Assembly (NCBI GenBank): GCA_029241985.1
Contig: JAQWUU010000053.1
Span: 39,883-103,882, forward strand
Direction: 5' to 3'
From: Aquiluna sp.
GTDB lineage: Bacteria; Actinomycetota; Actinomycetes; Actinomycetales; Microbacteriaceae
Length of the DNA stretch: 64,000 bases
Part shown: in pieces, positions 10,855-19,485 of the stretch
Layout of the letters: every line of letters starts with the position of its first letter
How positions within the stretch are numbered: the stretch's first letter is position 1
The notes under the pieces: model-generated
Seen by the model: the letters and a program-made list of their open reading frames with translations, nothing else
Told to the model about the DNA's origin: nothing
Database searches by the model: none
Position numbers and translations under genes: made by a program

Positions 10855-10860
10855 GTCTTA

Positions 10861-10936
10861 GCCCCGATAGCCCAATGGCAGAGGCAGACGACTTAAAATC
10901 GTCACAGTGTGGGTTCGAGTCCCACTCGGGGCACCA
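10861..10936 (+). tRNA. tRNA-Leu (anticodon TAA), short variable loop, CCA encoded
   Basis: Acceptor GCCCCGA pairs with TCGGGGC; discriminator A (10933) and encoded CCA (10934-10936). The anticodon stem GACGA/TCGTC encloses CTTAAAA, giving anticodon TAA (reads UUA). The T arm is GTGGG-TTCGAGT-CCCAC. Only five bases (ACAGT) separate the anticodon and T stems, so it is class I in shape, unlike the usual long-arm tRNA-Leu. A14 and A73, which matter for leucine identity in bacteria, appear present. The isotype is taken from the anticodon; recognition by LeuRS is inference. Confidence 0.88.
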
Positions 10937-10947
10937 TTTCCGGAGTA

Positions 10948-10953
10948 TAGAGT
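10948..10953 (+). promoter_or_regulatory. -10 box (TAGAGT) of interrupted hydrolase
   Basis: TAGAGT lies six bases before the ATG at 10960, matching the leaderless spacing seen at ten other genes here. No good -35 was seen. Confidence 0.5.
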
Positions 10954-10959
10954 GGTGTC

Positions 10960-11892
10960 ATGAACTACGAAGATGTAGACAAAGAGATCCTTCCGCTGCT
11001 AAAGAAATTTCCGAGCCTTACTTTCTCGCGACGAGGAACAGTCGCAGTACTTAGACTGCTGATGCCACTGCTGGCCAAAAAATCAAAGTTGCCGGTTGGT
11101 ATCGAAACCAGCGATCACAAGGTCGCTCAAACCTTCGTGCGCGTTTATTAACCAAAAACTAGGCTCTCTGATGGAGCCCTGGTCTGGATTCACGGCGGCG
11201 GAATGATTATTGGCACAGTCGGGGATAGTGATGCTTTTTGCTCGCAGATTGCCCAAGAGCTAGGCATTGCGGTGTTTTCCGTGGACTACAGACTTGCCCC
11301 AAAGTACCCGTACCCGCTCCCCATGGACGACTGCGAGGCGGGATATCTTTGGGCCTTGGAAAATGCAACAAGGTTTGGTTTTGACAGCAAAAAGTTGGCT
11401 CTCGGGGGAGACAGTGCCGGAGCTGGATTAGCAGCCGGACTGGTGCAGCGGTTACTGGATACGGGAAAACAACTACCACTTGGCCAGGTCCTAAAGTACC
11501 CAATGCTTGATGATCGAACGGCTGCCAACCGAGAGCTGGATGGAACAACGTTCGTTTGGAACAACACTTCGAATTACTTTGGCTGGAAGTCTTACCTGAA
11601 TGCCGAGCCGGGCTCAACTGACTTGCCTCAACACGCTGTGCCAGCAAGACGGCAAGATCTTACGGGCCTCCCACCGACATACATCGCAGTTGGAGAAATC
11701 GACTTATTTTTTGCCGAGGACAAAGATTACGCAGATCGACTTTCGGCATCCTCCGTTGACACGGTGTTCAACTCCTATCCGGGCTTTCCGCATGCTGGGG
11801 AGCTTGTGGCACCGGACGCAAAAGTATCAAAGCGCTTCAACGCCGATTTGCTGGCCTGGCTGCAGGCACGGTTCCAGGCAACTGCCAGCTAA
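10960..11892 (+). pseudogene. Alpha/beta-hydrolase of the hormone-sensitive lipase type, interrupted by an in-frame TAA
   Basis: Two open segments, 10960-11151 and from 11152 on, are in the same frame and join into one 310-codon esterase gene, split only by TAA at 11149-11151 after VRVY. Downstream the frame continues PKTRLSDGALVWIHGGGM, the oxyanion HGGG motif of the family, then the nucleophile GGDSAGAG, acid GEIDLF and catalytic His in FPHAGE, and a normal C-terminus. No frameshift or other stop is seen. An ATG at 11203 could start the second part but would lose HGGG, so it would hardly work as an esterase. The 5' part would give a 63-aa peptide. This is either a recent pseudogene, a base-call error, or a read-through case. 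It lies 23 bases after the tRNA. Confidence 0.82.
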
Positions 11893-11939
11893 AAGCCAGC
11901 AAATTGCCCTAACCTATGGAGGGTCAAAAAAGGAGAATC

Positions 11940-12509
11940 ATGGATTTAGCAATTTGGGTAGTGCTCGGATTACTGCTGGTAGTCGGAATCTTCCTCTGGG
12001 TCACATACAACCAGCTGGTGACGTTGAAGGTCAGGGTTGACGAAGCCTGGAGTGATATAACTGTTCAGCTAAAGCGCAGAGCAGACCTGATTCCAAACCT
12101 GATTGAAACAGTTCGAGGCTACGCCTCGCACGAAAAAGAAGTTTTTGAAAATGTAACTCGCGCGAGAGCGGCGACCGTGTCTCCAGAAGCGCTTGAGCAC
12201 CCCGCTCAGGCCGCTCAGGCCGACGGAGCACTTCATGGTGCCCTAAAGAGCCTTTTCGCTGTCTCGGAGGCATATCCGGCTTTAGTCGCGTCAACCAACT
12301 TCTTGGAGCTTCAGCGAGAGCTGACGGACACTGAGGACAAGGTCATGGCCTCTAGGCGGTTTTTCAACGGCGGAGTGCGCGAGCTCAACACCAAAATCTT
12401 GCAGTTTCCAAATAATGTTTTTGCCTCAAGGTTGGGGTTTGCTGAACGAGAATTCTTCGAAGTTGAGAATCCTGAAGCAATAGCTGAACCGCCAAGCGTT
12501 AAGTTCTAA
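11940..12509 (+). CDS. LemA family protein
   Basis: Small membrane protein of the LemA family, exact role unknown. The 189-aa product has one N-terminal membrane helix (AIWVVLGLLLVVGIFLWV), then a helical domain with family motifs AWSDITVQLKRRADLIPNLI, ETVRGYASHE and FFNGGVRELN...FPNNVFA. ATG at 11940 follows AGGAG (11931-11935); the ATG at 11916 is upstream of that ribosome site and is rejected. It lies eight bases before htpX; lemA-htpX pairs are common and suggest a link to envelope quality control. Confidence 0.93.
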   Translation: MDLAIWVVLGLLLVVGIFLWVTYNQLVTLKVRVDEAWSDITVQLKRRADLIPNLIETVRGYASHEKEVFENVTRARAATVSPEALEHPAQAAQADGALHGALKSLFAVSEAYPALVASTNFLELQRELTDTEDKVMASRRFFNGGVRELNTKILQFPNNVFASRLGFAEREFFEVENPEAIAEPPSVKF

Positions 12510-12517
12510 AGGGCAAA

Positions 12518-13405
12518 ATGTATTCGGCAATCGCAGCCAATAAGCGAAACACTTTCATCATTGTCGCCGGCTTTATTTTGCTGCTTGGTGGCATCGCCCT
12601 CTGGTGGGGCGCTTACAGCGGAAATGGCTCCAGCGCACTCCTGATTATCGGTTTTGTCGCCGCCTATGCAATTTTCCAGTATTACGCAGGATCGAGACTT
12701 GCTATCACCATGAGCGGTGCTAAGCAGATTGAGAAAAGGGACAATCCTAGGCTTTGGAATATCGTCGAGAACCTGAGCATTTCTCAGGGGATGCCAATGC
12801 CCAAGGTATACGTGATTCAAGATCCTGCACCCAATGCTTTCGCAACTGGGAGAAATCCTGAGCATGCCATAGTCGCGTCCACAACCGGTTTGCTTGAAAT
12901 CATGGATGACAACGAACTTGAAGGCGTGATGGCCCACGAGATGGCCCACGTCAAAAACTATGACATTCGAGTTTCTATGATCGTATTTGGTCTTATTTCT
13001 GCCGTTGGGATTTTGGCCGACTTTGCCATTCGCATGGCCTGGTATTCCAGCATGGGTAGGAGTAAGCAAAGTGGTCAACTGGGACTGATTCTGGTTGCAG
13101 TAGGTGTTGTTGGCATGATTATTACCTGGATCATTGGCCCGCTGGTTTCGGCAGCGGTTTCTCGGCAGCGAGAGTATCTAGCCGATGCATCCGGCATAGC
13201 AATGACCAGGTATCCGGACGGGCTGGCTTCTGCTCTTACCAAGCTTGGCGAGTACGGCAGACCAATGAAGCGAGCTAACTCCGCAATGGCGCACATGTAT
13301 ATCAATGACCCAATAAAGCCGGGCGTGGTGGAGCGAGCTTTTTCCACTCATCCACCGATTCCAAAGAGAGTCGAAAGACTTAACCAGATCGGCAGAGAGT
13401 TCTAA
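12518..13405 (+). CDS. htpX: M48 membrane metalloprotease, HtpX-like
   Basis: Zinc endoprotease that degrades misfolded membrane proteins. It has two N-terminal membrane helices, the zinc motif HEMAH (140-144), the third ligand Glu219 in RQREYLADA, two more membrane helices (about 150-172 and 186-210), and the closing THPPIPKRVERL. Length 295 aa is typical. AAGGG lies five bases before the ATG. Paired with lemA. Confidence 0.95.
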   Translation: MYSAIAANKRNTFIIVAGFILLLGGIALWWGAYSGNGSSALLIIGFVAAYAIFQYYAGSRLAITMSGAKQIEKRDNPRLWNIVENLSISQGMPMPKVYVIQDPAPNAFATGRNPEHAIVASTTGLLEIMDDNELEGVMAHEMAHVKNYDIRVSMIVFGLISAVGILADFAIRMAWYSSMGRSKQSGQLGLILVAVGVVGMIITWIIGPLVSAAVSRQREYLADASGIAMTRYPDGLASALTKLGEYGRPMKRANSAMAHMYINDPIKPGVVERAFSTHPPIPKRVERLNQIGREF

Positions 13406-13446
13406 ATCGCTAGACTTTCACTCACGCTGAGATTGAAGGTTTATAA

Positions 13447-14682
13447 ATGGTTAAGAATGCGTCGTTGGCACTTGCAGAATTCGAACAAGCTCAAAAGACG
13501 CTCGTCAACACCGCAATTCGCACCCCAATTCTAAAAAGTGATTGGCTCTCGGAATTTGCCGCGGCCCCGGTATTTCTCAAGTGTGAGAATCTTCAGCGAA
13601 CCGGCTCCTTTAAGTTGCGCGGTGCTTATAACAAACTCGCGAACCTTTCTGCGGCCGATAAAAAGCGGGGCGTCGTTGCAGCTTCAGCCGGAAATCATGC
13701 CCAGGGGGTTGCCTATGCAGCGCGCGAATTGGGAATAAAGGCCACCATCTTTATGCCAATTGGAGCATCCTTGCCGAAGTATCAGGCAACTTTAGACTTT
13801 GGTGCAAAGGTGGTCCTCACGGGAGCGATTTTTGATGAAACCCTTGCCTCAGCAAAAGCATTCACTGAGAAGTCAGGTGCAGTATTCATTCCTCCATTCG
13901 ACGATTTGGAAATTGTGGCCGGGCAGGGAACGGTTGGATTGGAGATCCTGGCGGATCTTCCTGAGGTAGACAACATACTTGTATGCCTCGGCGGCGGTGG
14001 ACTAGCAGCAGGAGTGGCGACGGCTGTGAAACTTAAAGCCAAGAGTCTCGGCAAGAAAATCAATGTCATGGCTGTCCAGGCCGAATCAGCTGCCGCCTAC
14101 CCGCCGTCATTGAAGGCCGGGAAGCCCGTGGAGATAAAAATCCAGGCAACCATTGCGGATGGTATTGCGGTTGCGAAACCAGGAAAGATTCCGTTCGACT
14201 TGATTCAGGAAAACATCGACAAGGTGGTAACAGTCACCGAGGACGAGATCGCAAAGGCGATGGTCTTGGTGATGGAGAAGTCGAAACTGGTTGTCGAAGC
14301 CGGCGGAGTCGTGGGTGTCGCGGCGGTCTTGGCTGGAAAAGTCAAGTTGAAAGGAACTACAGCAATCATCGTGTCCGGTGGAAATGTCGACCCGTTGTTG
14401 CTTCAGCGCGTTATTCGGCACGGGTTGGCGGCGTCAGATCGCTACACGAACATTGCGGTGATGCTTCCGGATCGTCCAGGTCAACTTGTCCTCACCGCTG
14501 AAGCAGTTGCTGCAGCCGGCGCTAACGTGGTGGAGGTTCTGCACACAAGACACGGTAACGGGCTTCAAATAAGCGAGGTAGAGCTAGACCTAAGTATTGA
14601 AACTCGTGGCAAGGAACATCGCGACGAGGTTTTCCAGTCTTTGAAAAAAGCTGGCCTTAGCCCGCGAATGACTCAGGACTAA
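13447..14682 (+). CDS. ilvA: Threonine ammonia-lyase with ACT domain
   Basis: PLP enzyme deaminating threonine to 2-oxobutyrate, the first step to isoleucine. The catalytic lysine is Lys56 in GSFKLRGAYNK; SAGNHAQGVA binds the cofactor phosphate and LGGGGLAAG is the glycine loop. A C-terminal ACT-type segment (from about residue 330, IAVMLPDRPGQLVLTAEAVA) could give allosteric control. At 411 aa it matches the shorter actinobacterial/TdcB-like class rather than the 510-aa two-ACT IlvA, so a catabolic role is possible. GAAGG sits seven bases before ATG. Its stop overlaps greA by four bases. Confidence 0.92.
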   Translation: MVKNASLALAEFEQAQKTLVNTAIRTPILKSDWLSEFAAAPVFLKCENLQRTGSFKLRGAYNKLANLSAADKKRGVVAASAGNHAQGVAYAARELGIKATIFMPIGASLPKYQATLDFGAKVVLTGAIFDETLASAKAFTEKSGAVFIPPFDDLEIVAGQGTVGLEILADLPEVDNILVCLGGGGLAAGVATAVKLKAKSLGKKINVMAVQAESAAAYPPSLKAGKPVEIKIQATIADGIAVAKPGKIPFDLIQENIDKVVTVTEDEIAKAMVLVMEKSKLVVEAGGVVGVAAVLAGKVKLKGTTAIIVSGGNVDPLLLQRVIRHGLAASDRYTNIAVMLPDRPGQLVLTAEAVAAAGANVVEVLHTRHGNGLQISEVELDLSIETRGKEHRDEVFQSLKKAGLSPRMTQD

Positions 14683-15185
14683 AAGTCAAAGGCTTTCAGG
14701 CCATCGATTTTTACGCTGATATCTTTGCCGTTAGGCGCAGTGAAACTGACGGTTGAACCGACGCTTTGGCCAAGAATTACTTTGCCGATCGGCGAATCCG
14801 GGGAGTAAACGTCCAAGTCGCCGTCGTCAATTTGAGCTTCAAATTCTGTGCCTTCAAAAACTTCGTGCGACCCAAGGTAAAAGTCTTTAGCCGAACCATT
14901 CAGGGTGCAACTGACCATCAAGCCCTGCTTGACAATTCCATCGGAAGCATCTGCCTGGCCAATTTCTGCGTTGGCCAGCATTTCTTCAAGTCTGTTGATT
15001 CGGGCTTCGATTTTGCCCTGTTCTTCTTTGGCCGCATGGTAGCCACCGTTTTCCTTCAAGTCGCCCTCTTCGCGAGCTTCTTGAATTTTTTGGCTTATTG
15101 CGTGGCGCTCCTCGGTGATTAGCTGAGTTAGCTCGGCCAGCATTCGGTCATAGGCGGCCTGTGTCAAAAGGATTGAGTCGCTCAT
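14679..15185 (-). CDS. greA: Transcription elongation factor GreA
   Basis: Rescues backtracked RNA polymerase by stimulating transcript cleavage. The 168-aa product has the N-terminal coiled coil with the acidic tip EEGDLKENGGYHAAKEEQ and the C-terminal FKBP-like domain (SPIGKVILGQSVGSTVSF). GGAGG lies upstream of ATG at 15185. Convergent with ilvA, sharing CTAA. Confidence 0.97.
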   Translation of the reverse strand: MSDSILLTQAAYDRMLAELTQLITEERHAISQKIQEAREEGDLKENGGYHAAKEEQGKIEARINRLEEMLANAEIGQADASDGIVKQGLMVSCTLNGSAKDFYLGSHEVFEGTEFEAQIDDGDLDVYSPDSPIGKVILGQSVGSTVSFTAPNGKDISVKIDGLKAFDF

Positions 15186-15206
15186 GTTCTTAGTACCTCC
15201 GGGTAT

Positions 15207-15231
15207 GAAAACAGCCCGCTGAGCGGGCTGT
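15207..15231 (-). terminator. Intrinsic terminator after the DUF4307 gene
   Basis: Nine-pair stem ACAGCCCGC/GCGGGCTGT (15211-15219 with 15223-15231), three-base loop, followed on the minus strand by TTTTC. It separates the DUF4307 gene from greA just downstream. Confidence 0.82.
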
Positions 15232-15238
15232 CAATACT

Positions 15239-15631
15239 CTAACGCAGGGTGCACTCATCAACCAAGCCGGTAACGGCGAGTGCGTAGGTGTTTATAGCAA
15301 CTGTGTAGCGGTTGGTATCAGTCTCAGATGGGCCAAATTCAAACTCCGCAAAACCAACGACCCCAAAACTATTATCAAGCGCTTCGAAAGTGCAGACCAC
15401 TGTTGAGCCAGCTGGGACACTCAGCTCGAAATCTACCTCTGTTCGCCATTGAGATTCCACGCGAAAGCCAACATCGGTCGCAACAACAGGAGAGTAGTTC
15501 GCCATGGCAAAGAATCCGGTAATCAAAACCATCGCCCCAACCCCCAGAATCGAAAGCGCGCGGTTTCTTCGAGTGTTTTTAGGGCGAGTGTCGCCATAAC
15601 GCTCAGTTAGAAGGTCTTCAGTTGATGTCAT
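15239..15631 (-). CDS. DUF4307 family membrane protein
   Basis: A 130-aa protein with the family start (LLTERYGDTRPKN, basic RRNR), one membrane helix (about residues 27-46) and an extracytoplasmic beta-rich domain with conserved cysteines (VVCTFEAL and VDECTLR near the end). Function unknown; the family is confined to actinobacteria as far as I recall. ATG at 15631 is divergent from the small membrane protein at 15671 over 39 bases. Confidence 0.82.
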   Translation of the reverse strand: MTSTEDLLTERYGDTRPKNTRRNRALSILGVGAMVLITGFFAMANYSPVVATDVGFRVESQWRTEVDFELSVPAGSTVVCTFEALDNSFGVVGFAEFEFGPSETDTNRYTVAINTYALAVTGLVDECTLR

Positions 15632-15670
15632 GTTGCTATAAGGCTACGACACAGGTGGAATACTTGTCTC

Positions 15671-15967
15671 ATGGATTTCTTATTTGCACTGCTTGTTGAA
15701 GTAACCACCACCCCGACGCCGGTTCCTGATGACACCTACAACTCGCCCGGAACAATAGGTTTTATAGTCACCTTCGCCGTGGCCGGCTCGGCCATTGCAC
15801 TTCTGTTCGACATGAACCGCAGAGTGAGAAAGACTAGATATCGGGGAGAAATTCGCGCTCGATTGGCTGCTGAAGAGTTGGACAATCTTGATGTCTCCAA
15901 GCCAGAGCGCCCAGCTCCTCCTACGAAGCCAAAGCGATCGAACCCGGGAGCGGGTCAAGACCAATAA
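15671..15967 (+). CDS. Small single-pass membrane protein, uncharacterised
   Basis: A 98-aa protein: short hydrophobic start, extracytoplasmic TTTPTPVPDDTYNSPG, a membrane helix (GFIVTFAVAGSAIALLFDM), then a basic RRVRKTRYRGEIRARL and proline-rich cytoplasmic tail. I know similar PTPVPD...PG and RR-rich proteins from actinobacteria, but not a function. AATACT is 7-12 bases before the ATG. Its 3' end runs 47 bases into the convergent hemolysin III gene. Confidence 0.72.
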   Translation: MDFLFALLVEVTTTPTPVPDDTYNSPGTIGFIVTFAVAGSAIALLFDMNRRVRKTRYRGEIRARLAAEELDNLDVSKPERPAPPTKPKRSNPGAGQDQ

Positions 15968-16649
15968 GCAAGCAAGCTGCCCAGTGGCAGAAGAATGCGG
16001 CCACAGTCAGGGCGTGGAAGATTTCGTGGAAGCCAAAGTGCTTAGGAATAGGGTTAGGCCTCTTTAGGCCGTAAATCACTGCTCCAATCGAATAGAACAG
16101 ACCGCCAACAATCACAAGAGTCATCATGACCACGTTGGTTTCAATGAAGTCTGGAATGAAAAGGACAGCTATCCACCCCATCGCCAAATAAATAGGTACG
16201 TAAAGCCAGCGAGGAGCATTGATCCAAAAAACCCTGAAGCTGATTCCAAGAATTGCTATCGACCAGACCGCTATCAAAAGCCAGAAGCCTTTTTCGGCGG
16301 TTAGCGCCGTTACTGCCATCGGCGTATAGGTGCCTGCAATGAGCAGAAAGATATTCGAGTGATCAATTCGCTTCAGAATGACCTTGGTAAACGGCCCCCA
16401 GTTGAAGCGATGATACAGAGCTGAATTCCCAAAGAGCAGTATCGAGCTTGCGAAGTAAACTGCGGCTGCCGTCTTGGCTTGCCAACCCTCCGAGAAGATT
16501 ATAAGAAGCACTCCAGCGGCAACGACAAAAGGCAAGACACCTGTGTGAATCCAACCGCGCCACGTCGGACGAAAGTCAGCGCCAGTTTCGGACCCCTTGA
16601 GTTCGTTGAGGGGAATGTGAAGCGGGTCTGGCGAATCAGCTTTACTCAT
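15921..16649 (-). CDS. Hemolysin III family (PAQR/YqfA-like) membrane protein
   Basis: Seven-helix membrane protein of the hemolysin III/PAQR family; bacterial role uncertain. Family residues are visible: SALYHRFNW after the second helix, DHSNIFLLIAGTYTPMA, and the C-terminal HEIFHALTVAAFFCHW, whose His residues with HRF are the expected metal site. ATG at 16649 (MSKADSPDP) gives 242 aa; an ATG at 16688 would add 13 residues and crowd the divergent uppS start. Confidence 0.9.
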   Translation of the reverse strand: MSKADSPDPLHIPLNELKGSETGADFRPTWRGWIHTGVLPFVVAAGVLLIIFSEGWQAKTAAAVYFASSILLFGNSALYHRFNWGPFTKVILKRIDHSNIFLLIAGTYTPMAVTALTAEKGFWLLIAVWSIAILGISFRVFWINAPRWLYVPIYLAMGWIAVLFIPDFIETNVVMMTLVIVGGLFYSIGAVIYGLKRPNPIPKHFGFHEIFHALTVAAFFCHWAACLLIGLDPLPGSIALAS

Positions 16650-16682
16650 GACTCTAAGACTAAAGTAACGCGCTGTTTCAGA

Positions 16683-16688
16683 TAGCAT
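16683..16688 (+). promoter_or_regulatory. -10 box (TAGCAT) of uppS
   Basis: TAGCAT ends six bases before the GTG at 16695, so transcription probably starts at or next to the start codon. No good -35 was seen. Confidence 0.55.
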
Positions 16689-16694
16689 TCAGAG

Positions 16695-17456
16695 GTGCAA
16701 AATCTGCTTTACGGTGTCTACTCAAAACTGCTTGAACGCAACTTGAGCTCTTCGGACATGCCCAAACATATCGGAGTCATGGTTGATGGAAACCGCCGGT
16801 GGGCGAAGGTTCAAGGTTTTGATAAAGCTGGACAGGGGCACGCTGCCGGGGCCAAGAAGATCATCGAGTTCCTTTCCTGGTGCTCCGAACTCTCCGTCAA
16901 TCATGTGACTCTGTACCTGCTCTCCACGGACAACCTGAAAGGACGAAACGGCCCAGAATTAGCAGAGCTTATCGACATAATTGTTGGTCTAAGTGAAGAG
17001 CTGGCATCTCTCGGCAGATGGCAACTGCAAGTCGTTGGAGACAAAGATTCCCTTTCGGCCAAGGCTGTTAAGCGTCTCGAGGTAGTGGAAAAAAACACGG
17101 CCTCAGTTCAGGGGCCCCATGTAAATTTGGCTATCGCTTATGGAGGTCGCAAAGAGATTGCAGATGCGATGCGTGATATTTTGCGCAAACATTCAAAGGA
17201 TGGCAGCACAATCGAGCAACTGGCAGATGTTATGACTCCTGAACTAATTGCTGAGCATCTCTACACCGGCGGGCAACCAGATCCGGATCTGCTGATTCGA
17301 ACCAGTGGGGAGCAACGGCTAAGCGGCTTCTTGCTTTGGCAAAGTGCAAACAGCGAGTTCTATTTTGCAGAAGCGCTTTGGCCTGATTTTAGAAAAGTGG
17401 ACTTCCTTCGCGCACTGCGGGATTTCCAGAGGCGGCATCGCCGCTTTGGGGCCTGA
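16695..17456 (+). CDS. uppS: Isoprenyl transferase (undecaprenyl diphosphate synthase family)
   Basis: Cis-prenyltransferase that makes polyprenyl diphosphate, the lipid carrier for peptidoglycan. The catalytic Asp31 sits in IGVMVDGNRRWAK; RTSGEQRLSGFLLWQ and EFYF are the IPP-binding C-terminal motifs. Actinobacteria often have two homologues (a short-chain Z-farnesyl and a long-chain synthase); which this is cannot be told from sequence alone. Length 253 aa. GTG start fits the TAGCAT box. Confidence 0.93.
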   Translation: MQNLLYGVYSKLLERNLSSSDMPKHIGVMVDGNRRWAKVQGFDKAGQGHAAGAKKIIEFLSWCSELSVNHVTLYLLSTDNLKGRNGPELAELIDIIVGLSEELASLGRWQLQVVGDKDSLSAKAVKRLEVVEKNTASVQGPHVNLAIAYGGRKEIADAMRDILRKHSKDGSTIEQLADVMTPELIAEHLYTGGQPDPDLLIRTSGEQRLSGFLLWQSANSEFYFAEALWPDFRKVDFLRALRDFQRRHRRFGA

Positions 17457-17560
17457 AGGTTTTTTTGGGTAAACGTTCTGGTTTCTGGCGTGTCTAAATC
17501 ACAGGCTCGAATTTCCTGCGTCTAAATTTGTGGTCAAGCAAGAAACTCAAAGGGGCGAAA

Positions 17561-18937
17561 TTGGGTAAAACTTCAGGCACCAAGGGCTTTTCAAACGCGG
17601 AGACGCCTGATAAGCCTGGGGTGGTGAAGAGCCCAACTAAATCGGCCAAGTCAAAAGTTCAAACTGATGTCAAGACTTTCGTCCTGGACACATCCGTCTT
17701 GCTATCAGACCCGAATGCGATGTTCAGGTTTGGAGAGCACGAAGTTGTGCTTCCGATTGTGGTTATTAATGAACTTGAAAAAAAGCGAAACGATCCGGAG
17801 ATTGGTTTTTTTGCTAGAAAAGCGCTCAGGTTCTTGGATGACCTTCGAAAAAAGCACGAGCGCCTCGACTTTCCGGTTCAAGTAGCCGAAGGCGGTACCC
17901 TGCGAGTCGAGCTGAATCACATTGAGCAAAGCATCCTGCCATCTGGTTTTCAGCTCGGAGATAATGATTCTCGAATTCTTGCAGTAGCGGCAAACCTTCA
18001 AAACGAGGGGTTTCGAGTAACGCTGGTGTCAAAAGATTTACCTATGCGCATCAAGGCTTCGTCTATCGGAATAAATGCCGAGGAGTATCTGCACGAACTG
18101 GCAACCGAAGAGTGGAGTGGGACCGCTGAAATTTCACTTTCGGTTGATGAAATGGCCGACCTCTACGACACCGAAGAACTTATTAACACCGACACCAAGG
18201 AGCTACCTCTAAACACTGGCATTGTGTTTACCTCAGAGCGGGGAGGAGCCCTCGGGCGCGTGGGTGCGGGGGGAGTTGTCTCTCTTGTCAGGGGAGACCG
18301 CGAACTATTTGGCCTTCGCGGCCGATCTGCCGAGCAACGGCTAGCGATTGACTCATTGCTGGATTCAGACATGGGCATCGTATCTCTTGGTGGACGAGCC
18401 GGTACTGGAAAAAGCGCCTTGGCACTTTGTGCCGGGCTGGAAGCCGTCCTTGAGAAGAGGCAGCACAAGAAGATTATGGTTTTTAGACCCCTGTATGCGG
18501 TGGGCGGTCAAGAGCTGGGTTATTTGCCAGGGACTGAAGCTGAAAAGATGAACCCCTGGGCTCAAGCAGTTTTTGACACCCTTGGAGCCTTAGTGTCCAA
18601 GGAGGTTATTGATGAAGTGATGAATCGCGGAATTCTCGAAGTACTGCCGTTGACTCACATTAGAGGCAGATCGCTCCACGATACTTTTGTAATTGTTGAT
18701 GAGGCACAATCACTCGAGCGAAATGTTTTACTAACAATGCTCTCTCGAATAGGTCAGAAATCTAGAGTCGTCCTGACGCACGATGTGGCGCAGAGAGACA
18801 ACCTGAGAGTGGGCAGACACGATGGAGTCGCCTCGGTTGTCGAAGCTCTCAAGGGGCAATCAATTTTCAGTCACATCACTTTGACTCGTAGCGAGAGAAG
18901 CGAAATAGCGGCGCTGGTCACGACTCTGCTGGATTAG
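17561..18937 (+). CDS. PhoH family ATPase with N-terminal PIN domain
   Basis: PIN-PhoH fusion of 458 aa. The PIN ribonuclease-like domain opens with [11 protein letters not shown] and includes [11 protein letters not shown] and [11 protein letters not shown], with the acidic residues needed for metal. The PhoH domain has Walker [13 protein letters not shown] and Walker [11 protein letters not shown]. Homologues (YlaK type) are thought to act on RNA, possibly with helicase activity; role here unknown. TTG at 17561 has AGGGG five bases upstream and is preferred over TTG at 17528, which has no ribosome site. No neighbour looks like an antitoxin. Confidence 0.9.
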   Translation: MGKTSGTKGFSNAETPDKPGVVKSPTKSAKSKVQTDVKTFVLDTSVLLSDPNAMFRFGEHEVVLPIVVINELEKKRNDPEIGFFARKALRFLDDLRKKHERLDFPVQVAEGGTLRVELNHIEQSILPSGFQLGDNDSRILAVAANLQNEGFRVTLVSKDLPMRIKASSIGINAEEYLHELATEEWSGTAEISLSVDEMADLYDTEELINTDTKELPLNTGIVFTSERGGALGRVGAGGVVSLVRGDRELFGLRGRSAEQRLAIDSLLDSDMGIVSLGGRAGTGKSALALCAGLEAVLEKRQHKKIMVFRPLYAVGGQELGYLPGTEAEKMNPWAQAVFDTLGALVSKEVIDEVMNRGILEVLPLTHIRGRSLHDTFVIVDEAQSLERNVLLTMLSRIGQKSRVVLTHDVAQRDNLRVGRHDGVASVVEALKGQSIFSHITLTRSERSEIAALVTTLLD

Positions 18938-18978
18938 GCCGCTGGGGATAAGTCTGCCAGCTTCGGATTGCCGTGCCT

Positions 18979-18984
18979 TAGATT
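18979..18984 (+). promoter_or_regulatory. -10 box (TAGATT) of prepilin peptidase gene
   Basis: TAGATT then six bases (GCGGAG) before ATG at 18991. GGAG abuts the ATG too closely to be a good ribosome site, favouring a leaderless start. Confidence 0.5.
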
Positions 18985-18990
18985 GCGGAG

Positions 18991-19485
18991 ATGAATATTG
19001 CTTACGTTTCGGTCGCCCCTATTCTCCTAATTGCAATCCTTTCAATTCCCCTTGCTGTGATTGACATTAGGCAACACCGACTTCCAAATGTTTTCACTTA
19101 CACAGCAATTTCTGGCTCCCTCCTTGCAACTTTTATCACCAGCGCGGCGACGGACCGTTGGGTGGAGTTTGGTTCCGCATTAGTTGCTGGCTTACTAACC
19201 GCGATCATCGGATATCTCTTAGTTCGAATCAAGGCAATCGGGATGGGTGACATCAAATTGCTCATCGCTATGCACATAAGTCTTGCCTGGCATTCGCCAG
19301 TTCTAGTGCTTATGTCTCTTGGCTTGGGATTCGGGCTTGCAACGATTGTGGGTGTAATTGGGCTTGCCATTGGAAGGCTAAGACCCAGATCCATGATGCC
19401 GCTGGGTCCCTATCTGCTGTTTGGGTTCCTTTTGGTTGGAGCAATACCGTCTCTGGAACTTTTTACTGTGGCGGCCTTGTCATAG
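18991..19485 (+). CDS. A24 family prepilin peptidase, short form
   Basis: Integral membrane aspartic protease of the type IV prepilin leader peptidase family. The two catalytic aspartates are in [10 protein letters not shown] (Asp25) and GMGDIKLL (Asp87). At 164 aa it lacks the N-terminal methylase half, as in TadV/CpaA-type or ComC-short forms. No pilin or pilus assembly gene is in the window, so the substrate must be encoded elsewhere. The last 23 bases overlap the convergent fumC. Confidence 0.88.
   Translation: MNIAYVSVAPILLIAILSIPLAVIDIRQHRLPNVFTYTAISGSLLATFITSAATDRWVEFGSALVAGLLTAIIGYLLVRIKAIGMGDIKLLIAMHISLAWHSPVLVLMSLGLGFGLATIVGVIGLAIGRLRPRSMMPLGPYLLFGFLLVGAIPSLELFTVAALS

Noticed and set aside
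10861..11151. Mobile element insertion at the tRNA-Leu 3' end breaking the hydrolase
   Set aside because: No repeated tRNA end, integrase or foreign DNA; the hydrolase frame is continuous apart from one stop codon.
17528..18937. PIN-PhoH protein as a toxin-antitoxin toxin
   Set aside because: The PIN domain is fused to a full PhoH ATPase, a conserved housekeeping-type architecture, and no antitoxin gene adjoins it.
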